Made by a program: the position numbers and the translations under genes. Shown here piece by piece: positions 36,304 to 45,278 of a stretch of 64,000 nt of DNA. Position 1 is the stretch's first letter, and every line of letters starts with the position of its first letter. The stretch comes from Alkalihalobacillus sp. LMS39. GTDB taxonomy: Bacteria > Bacillota > Bacilli > Bacillales > Bacillaceae_F. The notes under the pieces are model-generated. The model searched no databases. It was given only the letters and a program-made list of their open reading frames with translations, and was not told the origin of the DNA. The stretch lies in contig NZ_CP093300.1 in NCBI RefSeq assembly GCF_022812285.1, positions 1,178,001 through 1,242,000 on the forward strand, given 5' to 3'.

Positions 36304-37380
36304 ATGAAACAACCGTTCAATCAAGTAAAAATCGCTTTATTTTTGCTCGGCATCACTTTATTGCTTTTCGCCTGTGACCGGAATGAAAAAGTGATGACGG
36401 AAACACCGGTATACACACCGAAGGAAGAAGTATCACAGGATAAAATTAAAATTGGATTTTCGATGGATACATTGGTGGAAGAGCGTTGGGTAAAGGACAA
36501 AAAGCTCTTTAAAGAGGCAGTCGAAAATCTTGGGGCAGAAGTGGAAATTACGGTAGCTCATGGCAATGATGTGTTGCAAATTTGGCAGGCAGAAAAAATG
36601 ATAAGCAGTGGCATTGACTTGCTTGTTATCGTTCCGCACAATGCAGAATCGACCGCTGCTATCGTCAATAAAGCCCATGCTGCTGGGATAAAAGTTCTTT
36701 CCTATGACCGGTTAGTAAAAAATGCGGATGTAGATTTGTATGTGTCCTATGACAATGAAAAAATCGGTGAATTGCAAGCGGAGGCCATAACGAATTTAGT
36801 TCCTAAAGGAAAATATGTTTATATCGGAGGCGCGGAAACCGATTATAATGCTCATTTAATTAAAAAAGGAGTGTTCAATGTTCTCCAGCCGTATATAAAC
36901 AATGGTGATATTACAATCGTCTTTGACCAGTGGACAAAAGATTGGCTCCCTGAAAATGCGAAAGCTAATATCGAACTGGCATTACAAGCAAATAATAACG
37001 AAATCGATGCGATTATTGCGACGAATGATGCAACAGCGGGTGCCGTCATTGAAGTTCTCCAGGAGCGAGGACTTGCAGGCAAAATTCCTGTAGCTGGTCA
37101 AGATGCAGATATAGCAGCCGTTCAAAGAATTGTTGAAGGTGCCCAAACCATGACGGTGTATAAACCGATTAACGAACTATCACAAAAAGCAGCTGAGTTA
37201 GCTGTAATGCTAGCGAGGGGAGAAGATGTGTCAAAAGAGCAAAAAGTAAACAATGAACTCGTCGATGTCCCTTCGTTTCTGCTATCACCGATTGCTGTTG
37301 ACCGAGCAAATATAGATGAGACGATTATTGCGGATGGGTTTCATAAGAAAGAAGAAGTGTATCGTTCTTTCGGTGAGTAG
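36304..37380 (+). CDS. xylF: D-xylose-binding lipoprotein (XylF-like)
   Basis: 358 residues. Lipoprotein signal with Cys24 (LLLFAC), then the XylF-type domain: KIGFSMDTLVEERWVKDKKL, LVIVPHNAESTAAIV, VLSYDRLV, YVSYDNEKIGELQAEA, IIATNDATAGAVIEVL and PVAGQDADIAAVQRI. It follows the regulator by 24 bases and should belong to the same transcript. The usual ATPase and permease genes do not follow; a terminator does, so it either works with the MmsA/MmsB pair downstream or serves as a sensor. Confidence 0.84.
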   Translation: MKQPFNQVKIALFLLGITLLLFACDRNEKVMTETPVYTPKEEVSQDKIKIGFSMDTLVEERWVKDKKLFKEAVENLGAEVEITVAHGNDVLQIWQAEKMISSGIDLLVIVPHNAESTAAIVNKAHAAGIKVLSYDRLVKNADVDLYVSYDNEKIGELQAEAITNLVPKGKYVYIGGAETDYNAHLIKKGVFNVLQPYINNGDITIVFDQWTKDWLPENAKANIELALQANNNEIDAIIATNDATAGAVIEVLQERGLAGKIPVAGQDADIAAVQRIVEGAQTMTVYKPINELSQKAAELAVMLARGEDVSKEQKVNNELVDVPSFLLSPIAVDRANIDETIIADGFHKKEEVYRSFGE

Positions 37381-37509
37381 AGTTTTTATACTTTGGACAA
37401 ATTGTAAGAAAACAAGTAGGTAGTATAGAATTCAGTTGATAAATACTGTCTAGAAAAAGCACACATTTATAGCATCATTTCATAGAAAAACATAAAAATA
37501 GTTTGCAGC

Positions 37510-37546
37510 AAAGAGAAGTTACCCAAAACGTAACTTCTCTTTTAGT
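37510..37546 (+). terminator. Intrinsic terminator after xylF
   Basis: Stem AAAGAGAAGTTAC / GTAACTTCTCTTT, loop of about seven bases, then TTAGTTTT. Confidence 0.75.
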
Positions 37547-37589
37547 TTTGTATTAAATTATGGATGGATAAAAGTTATTTCAAAAACAG

Positions 37590-37621
37590 TTGACTCTCCT
37601 CTATAGGGGATACTTTACACT
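37590..37621 (+). promoter_or_regulatory. MerR-type promoter with long spacer upstream of the GNAT gene
   Basis: TTGACT (37590-37595) is separated by 19-20 bp from TTACAC/TACACT. The spacer contains a dyad centred on CTATAG (CTCCTCTATAGGGGA). Long spacers with a central dyad are the hallmark of promoters activated by MerR-family proteins through DNA untwisting. The MerR gene at 38313-39122 lies next door and is the likely activator. Confidence 0.6.
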
Positions 37622-37660
37622 CGAATTGTAAGCAACACCAATTTAAAGGAGGCAGTCAAC

Positions 37661-38290
37661 ATGAACGTAGAAATTAGAGACATTAGAAAAGAGGATCTAG
37701 AACCGATTAAAGCCATTACGGCAGATACATTTGCAAAGGGCTTTATAGAGGATAAGAACACACTAAATGCAGCGATTACAATGATGTTCATGAGTCCTAT
37801 ATTAAACAAAAGTACATTTGGGAGGGTTGCGACATTAGACGGAGAAGTGATTGGTGTCATTTTTGGTTCGAGAGTTGGTGAAATACCAACGTATCGATTG
37901 TTACAAGAAGATTATTCAAATGAATTGTTACAGCTTTTGAATCTAAATGATGTAGAACGAAACCTATTTATTGATTTAATGTCCAAGACAAATGAGGCCT
38001 ATAGCGAGTTAATTAGTGGGAAAGAAGATGAATTTCAGGGATGTTTAGAATTCTTTGCTGTTTCTGAAAAGGCTAGAGGAAAAAAGATAGGAAAGAAGTT
38101 ATTGGATGAACTCATTTCCTACTTTACTGATACAGAAGCGAAGAAAATTTACGTTTATACAGACACAATAAGTAATTATGGCTTTTACGATTATAATGGC
38201 TTTACTCGCTTTAATGAAGAAGTAACTGTATTCGAACTTCCTAATGGAAAGTTTGAAAATAAAAACTTTATTTATGAATATAAACTTTAG
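37661..38290 (+). CDS. GNAT-family N-acetyltransferase
   Basis: 209 residues. N-terminal VEIRDIRKEDLEPIKAI is typical of GNAT enzymes; FFAVSEKARGKKIGKKLLDELISYF is the acetyl-CoA pyrophosphate loop (R-G-x-x-I-G-x-x-L); YGFYDYNGFTRFNE is the C-terminal motif. AAAGGAGG precedes ATG. Its promoter has the MerR layout and a MerR/BltR-like regulator gene converges on it, similar to drug- or polyamine-induced acetyltransferases. Acceptor unknown. Confidence 0.83.
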   Translation: MNVEIRDIRKEDLEPIKAITADTFAKGFIEDKNTLNAAITMMFMSPILNKSTFGRVATLDGEVIGVIFGSRVGEIPTYRLLQEDYSNELLQLLNLNDVERNLFIDLMSKTNEAYSELISGKEDEFQGCLEFFAVSEKARGKKIGKKLLDELISYFTDTEAKKIYVYTDTISNYGFYDYNGFTRFNEEVTVFELPNGKFENKNFIYEYKL

Positions 38291-38300
38291 GCTAGAGCTA

Positions 38301-38330
38301 GCCCACCTCATATTATGGGGTGGGCTTTAG
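38301..38330. terminator. Convergent terminator between GNAT and MerR genes
   Basis: Stem GCCCACC / GGTGGGC with a loop containing the MerR stop codon, followed by a short TTTA tail. It probably serves both genes. Confidence 0.55.
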
Positions 38331-39122
38331 TCGAAATTGGTATTGGGAAAAGTGATTATCTTGATTAAATATTTCAGTAACTAAATAAAAAAGATAAATT
38401 TTATCACACGTTAATTGGTTTTTCTCCAGGTACTCTAGAATTAATTGAAAAGTCTCTAATTCAGTATCTCTCGTACAATTAATCGTTACATATTCTCCCT
38501 TTGGGAATACAAATACATTTGTGTTTTCTTTAAATAATGAATAAGCGTTTGAAGTGATTACACGAAATACGTCACTAACCTGCCATTGATTGGTTTGATG
38601 GGAATATATCAATCCGTACTGAAAGGTTTGACTTACATCCTCCCCTAATTTTTCATCTAATTTCTCGAATGCCATTATCTCATTAAGTTCTCCACCTATT
38701 GCAGGTGAACGAAAAAAGTACCTTTCATCTAATGTTCGAAAAGTAAATCCAGTCTGCTTGAGTTCATCTTCTGTTGTTTGTATAGCGTTCTTTAATGTTT
38801 TTATTCGTTTAGTCAGTTGTTCTAACTCTTTTATTTTCTTATGAATTTCTTCATTTTTTTGTTCTAAGTACAATTTAAGGTAATTAGTATCAGCTTTTGC
38901 AAATAAGTCTTTAATTTCTTTAATACTTACATTACTTTGTTTACAGACTTTTATAATATCCAGGTAGATGAATTGCTCAATTGTGTAATAACGATAACCG
39001 TTATCTGGATTAATATAGGCAGGTACTAACAGACCTATATTATGATAATATCGTAAAGCTTTTATCGTAACTTTCTTTAATTTGGAAACTTCTCCAATTG
39101 AGAAATACCTCTTATTATGCAT
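38313..39122 (-). CDS. MerR-family transcriptional regulator, BltR/BmrR-like with effector domain
   Basis: 269 residues. The winged helix-turn-helix at 3-25 (YFSIGEVSKLKKVTIKALRYY) and wing (GLLVPAYINPDNGYRYYT) are followed by a coiled coil at about 75-120 and a GyrI-like ligand-binding domain (RYFFRSPAIGG … YVTINCTRDTE). BltR/BmrR proteins of this architecture bind drugs and activate 19-bp-spacer promoters. Start at 39122 after GGAGG; the frame begins four codons earlier. Probable activator of the GNAT gene. Confidence 0.83.
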   Translation of the reverse strand: MHNKRYFSIGEVSKLKKVTIKALRYYHNIGLLVPAYINPDNGYRYYTIEQFIYLDIIKVCKQSNVSIKEIKDLFAKADTNYLKLYLEQKNEEIHKKIKELEQLTKRIKTLKNAIQTTEDELKQTGFTFRTLDERYFFRSPAIGGELNEIMAFEKLDEKLGEDVSQTFQYGLIYSHQTNQWQVSDVFRVITSNAYSLFKENTNVFVFPKGEYVTINCTRDTELETFQLILEYLEKNQLTCDKIYLFYLVTEIFNQDNHFSQYQFRLKPTP

Positions 39123-39233
39123 AGGTTCCTCCATTAAGACTATAATAAAAATATTCTATCACCAAAGAATTTCTATTATCTATCTCATTCTTGATTATAG
39201 ATTAGTTTTCTCCCTATTTTCTCCATCATTGAA

Positions 39234-39670
39234 CTATTTAATATCCTCAATTTTCCTTAATTTTAGACTCGTAGATATGCCTAACTCATCTCTTTTTTTT
39301 ACAAAATTATCTTCATCAAAAGGTCCATATACCTTTTCGGATTTAAATTCTAGTATCCAAAAATTCACATCGTTATTATTAAGTATTTCATAACCACTGC
39401 TACTATTTGGGTCTTCTTTTAAGCCAAGTTGCTTTGCAAGAATATAGTTATCATCCCAAGCTAGTTCGGTTAATTTTGTTGGAATGGTGTCATCCCCCAA
39501 TGTGAATCATCAATTTTAGGTGCTATCGTTACTTGGTGGGCTGAAGTTCTCACAACGGAGTATTCTCCTGGCAGGTCAACATTGTAATCAGCCATTCCTG
39601 AACAACTTGTTAATATTAGTAAAGACATTAAGACGAAAATCAAAACATGAAAAATTTGATTCTTAAGCAT
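39234..39670 (-). pseudogene. DUF3997-like lipoprotein with a frameshift
   Basis: Frame 1 (from 39670) gives a lipoprotein signal with lipobox LTSC (Cys23) and ends TIAPKIDDSHWG then a false tail. Frame 2 continues DDTIPTKLTELAWDDNYILAKQLGLK … YWIL-like … KVYGPFDEDNFVKKRDELGIS. Reading six G instead of five at the run 39494-39498 (C on the plus strand) restores one protein of about 145 residues matching DUF3997 lipoproteins. Either a real one-base contraction in the homopolymer or a sequencing error. Function of the family unknown. Confidence 0.72.
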
Positions 39671-39870
39671 TAATCTGCCCGCATTTTTACAAGAAAGTTA
39701 CTTGCTCATTAAATAAAAGATTCATTACACTTATTTTAACATTTAATCCCAAAATTCCTATGGAAATAACTGTACTCTTCATTAACAATCTAGATAGTAC
39801 TTTAAAGATTACTTCGCAAGAAATATCAAAAAACGAATGATGAACATTGATATCCTACTATTAAAAGGAG

Positions 39871-40779
39871 GTGACTTCGCTGATTACCCATGAAAGTACA
39901 ATTAAAAAAGTGATTTTGTATGTGGAAGAGAACTTAGATAAGCCATTAACCTTGGAAAATATTGCATCACAATCACATTTTTCAAAGTATCATTTTCATC
40001 GAATATTTCAATCCTCGATTGGTATGACAGTAACGGAATATATTCGTCTAAGAAGGTTGGCAAATGCTTCTTCAGCCTTGCTTTATACAAATGAACGCAT
40101 CCTTGATATCGCGTTATATTATCAATTTGAATCACAAGAATCATTTACAAGAGCGTTTAAAGAAGTTTACAAACTTCCCCCTGGAAAATATCGCAAAATC
40201 ATGTCAGATGTAATTAAAAATAAGGAGGAACCAAATATGGAGTCAAAAGTAAAGGGATGGTTTTTAAGTGGATCAAATCCATTTAATTATGAAATGGGAG
40301 TTGACTATGAAGTTGTTCATCAAGGGAAAGCATCGGGGTATTTAAAATCGAAAACAGTATCAGATTCAAGTGAATTTGCTACAATGATGCAAACCTTTAA
40401 GGCTAACCAGTTTGTTGGAAAGCGCATTAAACTTTCTTGTTTCATGTGTACAGAAGATGTAGAGACGGACGCGGGGATGTGGATGAGAGTAGACGACACA
40501 ATGGGAGAAGTTCTTCAATTTGATAATATGAGTAATCGTCCTATTAAAGGAACAACAAACTGGAGTCATTATTCGATTATTTTAGATGTTCCTGACCAAA
40601 GTGCTGTTATTTCATTTGGTATTATTTTGTCTGGACAAGGAACAGTCTGGGCGGATCAATTCACATTTGAAGAAGTGGATGAAAGTGTTCCAACAACTAA
40701 TTTAGAAGTGTATGGTGAACTGTTGGAAGAGCCAGTGAATCTATCATTTGAAGAAGACATAGGATGTAAGGAAGTATGA
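39871..40779 (+). CDS. AraC-family regulator fused to a carbohydrate-binding-like domain
   Basis: About 300 residues. Two helix-turn-helix motifs at the N-terminus (LTLENIASQSHFSKYHFHRIFQSSIGMTVTEYIR and ILDIALYYQFESQESFTRAFK), then from about residue 125 a beta-rich domain (GWFLSGSNPFNYEMG … GKRIKLSCFMCTEDVETDAGMWMRVD … WSHYSIILDVP … GTVWADQFTFEEV) like jelly-roll carbohydrate-binding modules. GTG 39871 lies inside the ribosome site AAAGGAGGTGA, so translation may begin at CTG 39880. Ligand unknown. Confidence 0.78.
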   Translation: MTSLITHESTIKKVILYVEENLDKPLTLENIASQSHFSKYHFHRIFQSSIGMTVTEYIRLRRLANASSALLYTNERILDIALYYQFESQESFTRAFKEVYKLPPGKYRKIMSDVIKNKEEPNMESKVKGWFLSGSNPFNYEMGVDYEVVHQGKASGYLKSKTVSDSSEFATMMQTFKANQFVGKRIKLSCFMCTEDVETDAGMWMRVDDTMGEVLQFDNMSNRPIKGTTNWSHYSIILDVPDQSAVISFGIILSGQGTVWADQFTFEEVDESVPTTNLEVYGELLEEPVNLSFEEDIGCKEV

Positions 40780-40783
40780 GCAT

Positions 40784-40921
40784 ATGCGAAAATCTGGTGA
40801 AAAAGCTGGGGTATTAGTAAGTATTATAATTATACTAGCAATCATGGCTGTAAAGTTTATAGGAATTAACACAATTGTTCAAGGAATAAGGGAGTTACTA
40901 CCGTCTCGCGGGTGGGATTAA
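40784..40921 (+). CDS. Small single-pass membrane protein
   Basis: 45 residues, MRKSGEKAGVLVSIIIILAI… with one hydrophobic segment and a basic/polar tail ending PSRGWD. AAGGAAG lies about nine bases before ATG, inside the end of the AraC gene, so the two are probably co-transcribed. Not recognised. Too short for default gene callers. Confidence 0.5.
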   Translation: MRKSGEKAGVLVSIIIILAIMAVKFIGINTIVQGIRELLPSRGWD

Positions 40922-41015
40922 TTGGCTTTTTAAGCCCAAAATATATATAAAGGTCTTTTGATTTTGTTCTAGAATATATATATTGAAAATTACCATATAT
41001 TTGGAGAGATATTTG

Positions 41016-41708
41016 TTGAATATTACAAAAATCAAAGATGCGTTATTTAAACAAGCTACAATTTTTCAAACAGGTGGATTCCGACCAACAGAGGAATTAG
41101 GAGAAAGCTGGATTGGGAAGGTTTTATGGGGAAAAGAAAGAGGAGCAGAGACCTATTCATCTAATTATGATCCAATCTTTACTATATTTTTAAATCAACT
41201 CCCCTATGTACCCAGGGAGTTAAAGAGATACCAATTAATAACAGTTTATATGGATTTTAACGTTTTTAATAATCTAAATAAGGATAATTTAGTTTCTTAT
41301 TTTAAGATAAATTGTTATACACATTTAGATGGATTACAAAAAATCAATAAACAATCTTCGAAGATAAAGCCATTTCCTTTAACCCCGTTAATTATCAATA
41401 ATGATGCACCTTCTTGGGAAGATTCTGATAGCATTGCTCCCGACATTGAAAATGCAATAACACGGCTTGAATCAGATGAAGGTATGGAATATTACGAAGA
41501 TATTGTTGAAAAGATATATTCCACTCATAAAGTTGGGGGATATCCTTCATTCACTCAAAGTGGAGTCTCTTTTGGAGAAGATTACTCATTTGTGTTTCAA
41601 ATAAGTTCAGATGAAAAGGCACAATTCAACATAGTTGATAGTGGGAGTTTCTATTTTTTCTTCAATCAAGAAAAACAGGATTGGATTGTATACTGTGACT
41701 TTTATTAA
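41016..41708 (+). CDS. DUF1963 (YwqG-like) protein
   Basis: About 230 residues. TGGFRPTEELGESWIGKVLWG, DPIFTIFLNQLPYVP, YQLITVYMDFN, HKVGGYPSFTQSGVSFGEDYSFVFQISSDE and GSFYFFF are the usual DUF1963 landmarks (small soluble beta protein, role unknown). TTG 41016 is seven bases after GGAGAG; the frame extends 11 codons further without a site. Confidence 0.7.
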   Translation: MNITKIKDALFKQATIFQTGGFRPTEELGESWIGKVLWGKERGAETYSSNYDPIFTIFLNQLPYVPRELKRYQLITVYMDFNVFNNLNKDNLVSYFKINCYTHLDGLQKINKQSSKIKPFPLTPLIINNDAPSWEDSDSIAPDIENAITRLESDEGMEYYEDIVEKIYSTHKVGGYPSFTQSGVSFGEDYSFVFQISSDEKAQFNIVDSGSFYFFFNQEKQDWIVYCDFY

Positions 41709-41769
41709 CTAACGATTTTGAATTAACCGATTGTTAGGATGAAATATGAATAAGGGGTGGAATAGAAAA

Positions 41770-41928
41770 ATGAAAAGAGGGATAGTTTTACTTTTTATAG
41801 GATTATTCATGTTATTGTTAGGTATTTACTTATCCGTTCACTGGGTCTTAATCGGAACATTGCTTGGTGTTAGTGGAGGGATATTAATGGGGAGTAGCTC
41901 ATATTTTTTAGCTAAGAAGAAAATTTAA
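41770..41928 (+). CDS. Small two-helix membrane protein
   Basis: 52 residues, MKRGIVLLFIGLFMLLLGIY…, with two hydrophobic segments joined by a Gly-rich turn and a basic tail (AKKKI). GGGGTGG precedes ATG 41770 by nine bases; an upstream ATG at 41746 is less well placed. Unknown function; followed by a terminator. Confidence 0.5.
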   Translation: MKRGIVLLFIGLFMLLLGIYLSVHWVLIGTLLGVSGGILMGSSSYFLAKKKI

Positions 41929-41949
41929 TAAAAGAGTCTTATTAATGTG

Positions 41950-41985
41950 AACCTAGTTGCTTAGTAAACTAGGTTTTTTTCCTTT
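41950..41985 (+). terminator. Intrinsic terminator
   Basis: Stem AACCTAGTT / AAACTAGGTT, loop GCTTAGT, then seven T, 20 bases after the small membrane protein gene. Confidence 0.82.
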
Positions 41986-42070
41986 TTATAAAAGGTAGAT
42001 AGTGGTAAAATTTACTTATTCAAGTGATTTTGAGCATAGATCAATAGAATAGAAATAAAGGAGAAAAAGA

Positions 42071-42904
42071 ATGTGGGAGAAGATGCTTATTGATACGGAT
42101 AGAGGGAAATTTGAATTGTTTGTATCAGGGAACGGTGAACCTTTGTGCATAACTCATTTATATAGTGCCTTTGACGAGCGTGGTCACACTTTTGCCAATC
42201 CATTTACATCATTCTACCGAGTATACTTAATCAATCTTCGTGGCTGTGGCAATTCTGTCGAGGCAGAAACAGCAGAACAGTTTAGTATGTATAATTCGGT
42301 GAAGGATTTAGAGGCTATTAGAATAGCCTTAGGTTATGAAAAATGGGGTTTTGCAGGGCATTCAACAGGGGGAATGCTTGCTTTAAAATATTCTATATTA
42401 GCACCAACTTCCCTAACAAAAATGGTTGCAGGAGGAGCCGCAGCAAGTAAAGAATATAGTTCAGATGAAGATTGCATATATTGTAATAAAAACTCAAATT
42501 ACCCTCGTGTAATGGAGATTATTCAACAATTAAATGATGTAACAACTCCAATTGAAACTCGTAAACGATTAAGTTATGAATGGAGTAAAATGTCATTTTA
42601 TTCAGAAGGAAAACTTAAAAAGGCGTTACAAATTCCGAGTAGTGGTAAAACAGTTGGTGCCCGTCTTGAATATTTTATAAAAAAAGAAATTCCAACTTTT
42701 GATTTAAGAGAATCATTAGTTAACATAACGATTCCAAGTTATATTTATTCGGGCAAATACGATGCGCAATGCCCATATAAATATGGAGTAGAAATTGCCA
42801 ACCTAATACCAGGTGCAAAATTTACAACATTTGAAAGAAGTAACCATAATCCTTTTGTTGAGGAGGTAGGGAAATTCAAACAATTTGTTCAGTCAACTTT
42901 ATAG
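42071..42904 (+). CDS. Alpha/beta-fold hydrolase, proline-iminopeptidase-like
   Basis: 277 residues. The cap-containing fold has nucleophile GHSTGG with Ser98, Asp in YSGKYDAQCP and His in ERSNHNPFVEEV. The early motif YLINLRGCGNS resembles the DxRGxGxS block of prolyl aminopeptidases and related esterases. AAAGGAG lies nine bases before ATG 42071. No secretion signal; substrate uncertain. Confidence 0.82.
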   Translation: MWEKMLIDTDRGKFELFVSGNGEPLCITHLYSAFDERGHTFANPFTSFYRVYLINLRGCGNSVEAETAEQFSMYNSVKDLEAIRIALGYEKWGFAGHSTGGMLALKYSILAPTSLTKMVAGGAAASKEYSSDEDCIYCNKNSNYPRVMEIIQQLNDVTTPIETRKRLSYEWSKMSFYSEGKLKKALQIPSSGKTVGARLEYFIKKEIPTFDLRESLVNITIPSYIYSGKYDAQCPYKYGVEIANLIPGAKFTTFERSNHNPFVEEVGKFKQFVQSTL

Positions 42905-42951
42905 TTTATTGTCCAGATGTAGCAGTATTCCTAGAGAAAGGAGGTAATGAA

Positions 42952-43254
42952 ATGAAACAACTGAATAACCAACTGTTAGCATTTAGTCTAATAGTTTGTG
43001 GTGTATTAATTTTATTAATCCCGAGTCGTTTTATTAGTGATGGAATGGGACGATATACGTATGGCTACCCTTTTACTACTATAACATTTTATCAAACAGA
43101 GCCTAGAAGCCCATGGTTTGCAACGAATTTTTTCTCTGGAAATGCTGGCTTATTAATTAACCCTCTCAGTTTTGTATTGAATGTAGCCGTCATTTACTTC
43201 ATAACGAAATTTATCGTTAATAAATATAAGAGCAGAAAAGAAGTTCAGCAATGA
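42952..43254 (+). CDS. Hypothetical membrane protein
   Basis: 100 residues with hydrophobic segments at both ends (LLAFSLIVCGVLILLIP and LSFVLNVAVIYFITKFIV) and a polar middle part (GRYTYGYPFTTITFYQTEPRSPWF). Very good ribosome site AAAGGAGG. It follows the hydrolase by 47 bases, probably in one transcript. Family not recognised. Confidence 0.6.
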   Translation: MKQLNNQLLAFSLIVCGVLILLIPSRFISDGMGRYTYGYPFTTITFYQTEPRSPWFATNFFSGNAGLLINPLSFVLNVAVIYFITKFIVNKYKSRKEVQQ

Positions 43255-43452
43255 AATTAAATATCTTTTAAGTGCTTTTGCTCTACTAATGTCAACGTTA
43301 TTCGCAATAGAACGTAAATGAATTAAGGCGAATGAACAAAATGGTGAAAAATAGGACCTTATCAACAGTAAAATTATGTTTACATTCCTATTTTTTTGAA
43401 TTATTATTACACTATACGATATATCGCAGAGCGTAATAAAAAGGAGGAGACA

Positions 43453-43752
43453 ATGGCGAAACAACAAATGGACCCTACTTTGCTAATACTAACAAGTTTG
43501 GCGGAAAGCTCTAAACATGGTTACCTCATTATGGAGGATATTGAGGTCAATTATCAGTACTCAATGGGAGCTGGAACATTATATGGGGCTTTAAAAAGAT
43601 TAGAAGATAAAGGATACATAAAAGCACTTGAAGGGGATAAAAAACGAAGACCTTACGAACTGACTATGCAAGGAAAACAATTTCTTCAAGATCAATTAAA
43701 TATGATGGAGAGAATTATAACAATAGGAAACAGGAGGTTAGGATTATTATGA
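43453..43752 (+). CDS. PadR-family transcriptional regulator
   Basis: 99 residues, a PadR winged helix with the short C-terminus of subfamily 2: MDPTLLILTSLAESSKHGYLIMEDI, then GAGTLYGALKRLEDKGYIKAL as recognition and wing, and RRPYELTMQGKQFL. AAGGAGGAG precedes ATG 43453; the frame reaches 19 codons further up without a site. The next gene overlaps its stop (ATGA), so it most likely represses itself and that membrane protein gene. Confidence 0.85.
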   Translation: MAKQQMDPTLLILTSLAESSKHGYLIMEDIEVNYQYSMGAGTLYGALKRLEDKGYIKALEGDKKRRPYELTMQGKQFLQDQLNMMERIITIGNRRLGLL

Positions 43753-44114
43753 AGTGGCTAAAATTATATCCGAAAAGCTGGCGTGAACGATATGAGGAAG
43801 AATTTTCATATACACACTCTAAATCAAACGTTAGAGGAGTTCGAATGGTTTTAGATTTATTGAAACATTTTGCTTTAGTTTGGTTAGATGAGTTCACTTT
43901 TAAAAATGGAAAGAAGGTCGGTTTCGTGGGTACTATCCTATATTCAGTTCTCATTTATGCAATTGTCCTATGTTTAACGTTATTAATACCTGCATCAGAA
44001 GGATATAACGAAATCTATTGGAAACTGTTAGTTGGTCAAGTTTATGCGATTCCTGCATTTATACTCGTATTTTTCCTGCTTTCTCTGCGAAACAAGATCT
44101 TGAAACTAAAATGA
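43749..44114 (+). CDS. PadR-linked membrane protein
   Basis: 121 residues. It begins MKWLKLYPKSWRERYEEEF, a signature of a membrane protein family found beside PadR regulators in Bacilli, and ends with two hydrophobic segments (ILYSVLIYAIVLCLTLLIP, VYAIPAFILVFFLLSL). Starts within the PadR stop codon, hence translationally coupled. Family members are often longer, so this may be a short form. Role unknown. Confidence 0.7.
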   Translation: MKWLKLYPKSWRERYEEEFSYTHSKSNVRGVRMVLDLLKHFALVWLDEFTFKNGKKVGFVGTILYSVLIYAIVLCLTLLIPASEGYNEIYWKLLVGQVYAIPAFILVFFLLSLRNKILKLK

Positions 44115-44268
44115 AAAACGAAAGGCGAAGCGATTGTTGTTCATATATATCTCTTCTCAATTATAAAATGTGTGACATTAGAAGTCTTAGAGAGTAAGCT
44201 TATTCTACCATAAGCACTGCCAGTTACCAGCTGCGTCACGTGAACCGGTATTACCGAGACGAAACCTA

Positions 44269-45180
44269 TCAAGAATAGTTCTCCATCATTTGATATAAAT
44301 AATTTCGAAAGTCTTCAACATACGTTTTGGGCTCTACCACTTTAAGATGAGTGCCGAAGCTTGCTAAAAATTGAAATCCTACATGGTTTTGAGGGACAGA
44401 AATGGTTGCTAATAAAGAGCCAGAACTATGGTCTTCAATACTTCTTCGACCATATCTTTCGACGATTTGATCTCTTATGTTAGGCGATATACATGCCTTA
44501 ATCGTGACGAGTTGCGGTAGATAACCTCCTCCGTGCTCTTGCTCTGACCAATCTTCTCTAGGATGAAACGCACGTTCTTCCATAGCAATCTGATCGATCC
44601 GAGATAATTTGAATGTACGATATCCTTGTCGATGTAAACAGAACCCTTTCAAGTACCAACTCGATTCGCTAAAATGCAGCTCATAGGGCTCAACCGTCCT
44701 ACTCGTGACAGCCCCGTCTTTATCTGTATATTCAAACGAGACGACCCTTTTCTTTAAGATGGATTCTTGACATGCCTTTAAGGTTTCAAGAATCTCCGAC
44801 CGCCCTTCCCAATCATAAAACGACATTTGAATGGAACGATTCAACGACAATGGACTGACCATTGCCTCTATTTTTTTTATCGTTCTTTCAACTTCTTCTG
44901 TAAGCAGGATTTGTTCCAATCCGCTGAGCGCAGTTATTATATTCTCTAAATCAGAGCTACTTAAAAGACGTTTATCAACTTTGTATTCATCCATAATGCG
45001 ATAGCCGCCTTTGACCCCATTGACAGAGTAAATCGGGATGTTCGATATGCTCAATGTTTCCATGTCGCGAAGGATTGTCCTCTTGGAAACATTAAATAGT
45101 TGTGAGAATTCGCTTGCAGAAACAACCTCTTTTTTCAGCAATATCATGATAATCGAAATGAGTCTCTCTATTTTGTCCAT
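44269..45180 (-). CDS. YafY-like transcriptional regulator (HTH and WYL domains)
   Basis: 303 residues. N-terminal HTH (VVSASEFSQLFNVSKRTILRDMETL) at residues 15-43; WYL domain at about 130-210 with VSFEYTDKDGAVTSRTVEPYEL, SSWYLKGFCLHRQGYRTFKLSRI; and a C-terminal WCX-like part. GAGGGG precedes ATG. It reads away from a VOC-type gene that starts about 100 bases off and may regulate it. WYL proteins often sense small ligands or nucleic acids. Confidence 0.84.
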   Translation of the reverse strand: MDKIERLISIIMILLKKEVVSASEFSQLFNVSKRTILRDMETLSISNIPIYSVNGVKGGYRIMDEYKVDKRLLSSSDLENIITALSGLEQILLTEEVERTIKKIEAMVSPLSLNRSIQMSFYDWEGRSEILETLKACQESILKKRVVSFEYTDKDGAVTSRTVEPYELHFSESSWYLKGFCLHRQGYRTFKLSRIDQIAMEERAFHPREDWSEQEHGGGYLPQLVTIKACISPNIRDQIVERYGRRSIEDHSSGSLLATISVPQNHVGFQFLASFGTHLKVVEPKTYVEDFRNYLYQMMENYS

Positions 45181-45278
45181 AATTCCCCTCTTTTTCTACA
45201 TGATTTCAGAAAGGTGACAATCAGATGTCACCTTTCTTCTATTATACTACATGTATTACAAGAAGGAGGTTATGCTTA

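Noticed and set aside
44130-44268. Possible coding remnant before the WYL gene
   Set aside because: A short frame (LRHVNRYYRDETYQE) looks coding-like, but it is too short to assign and has no start.
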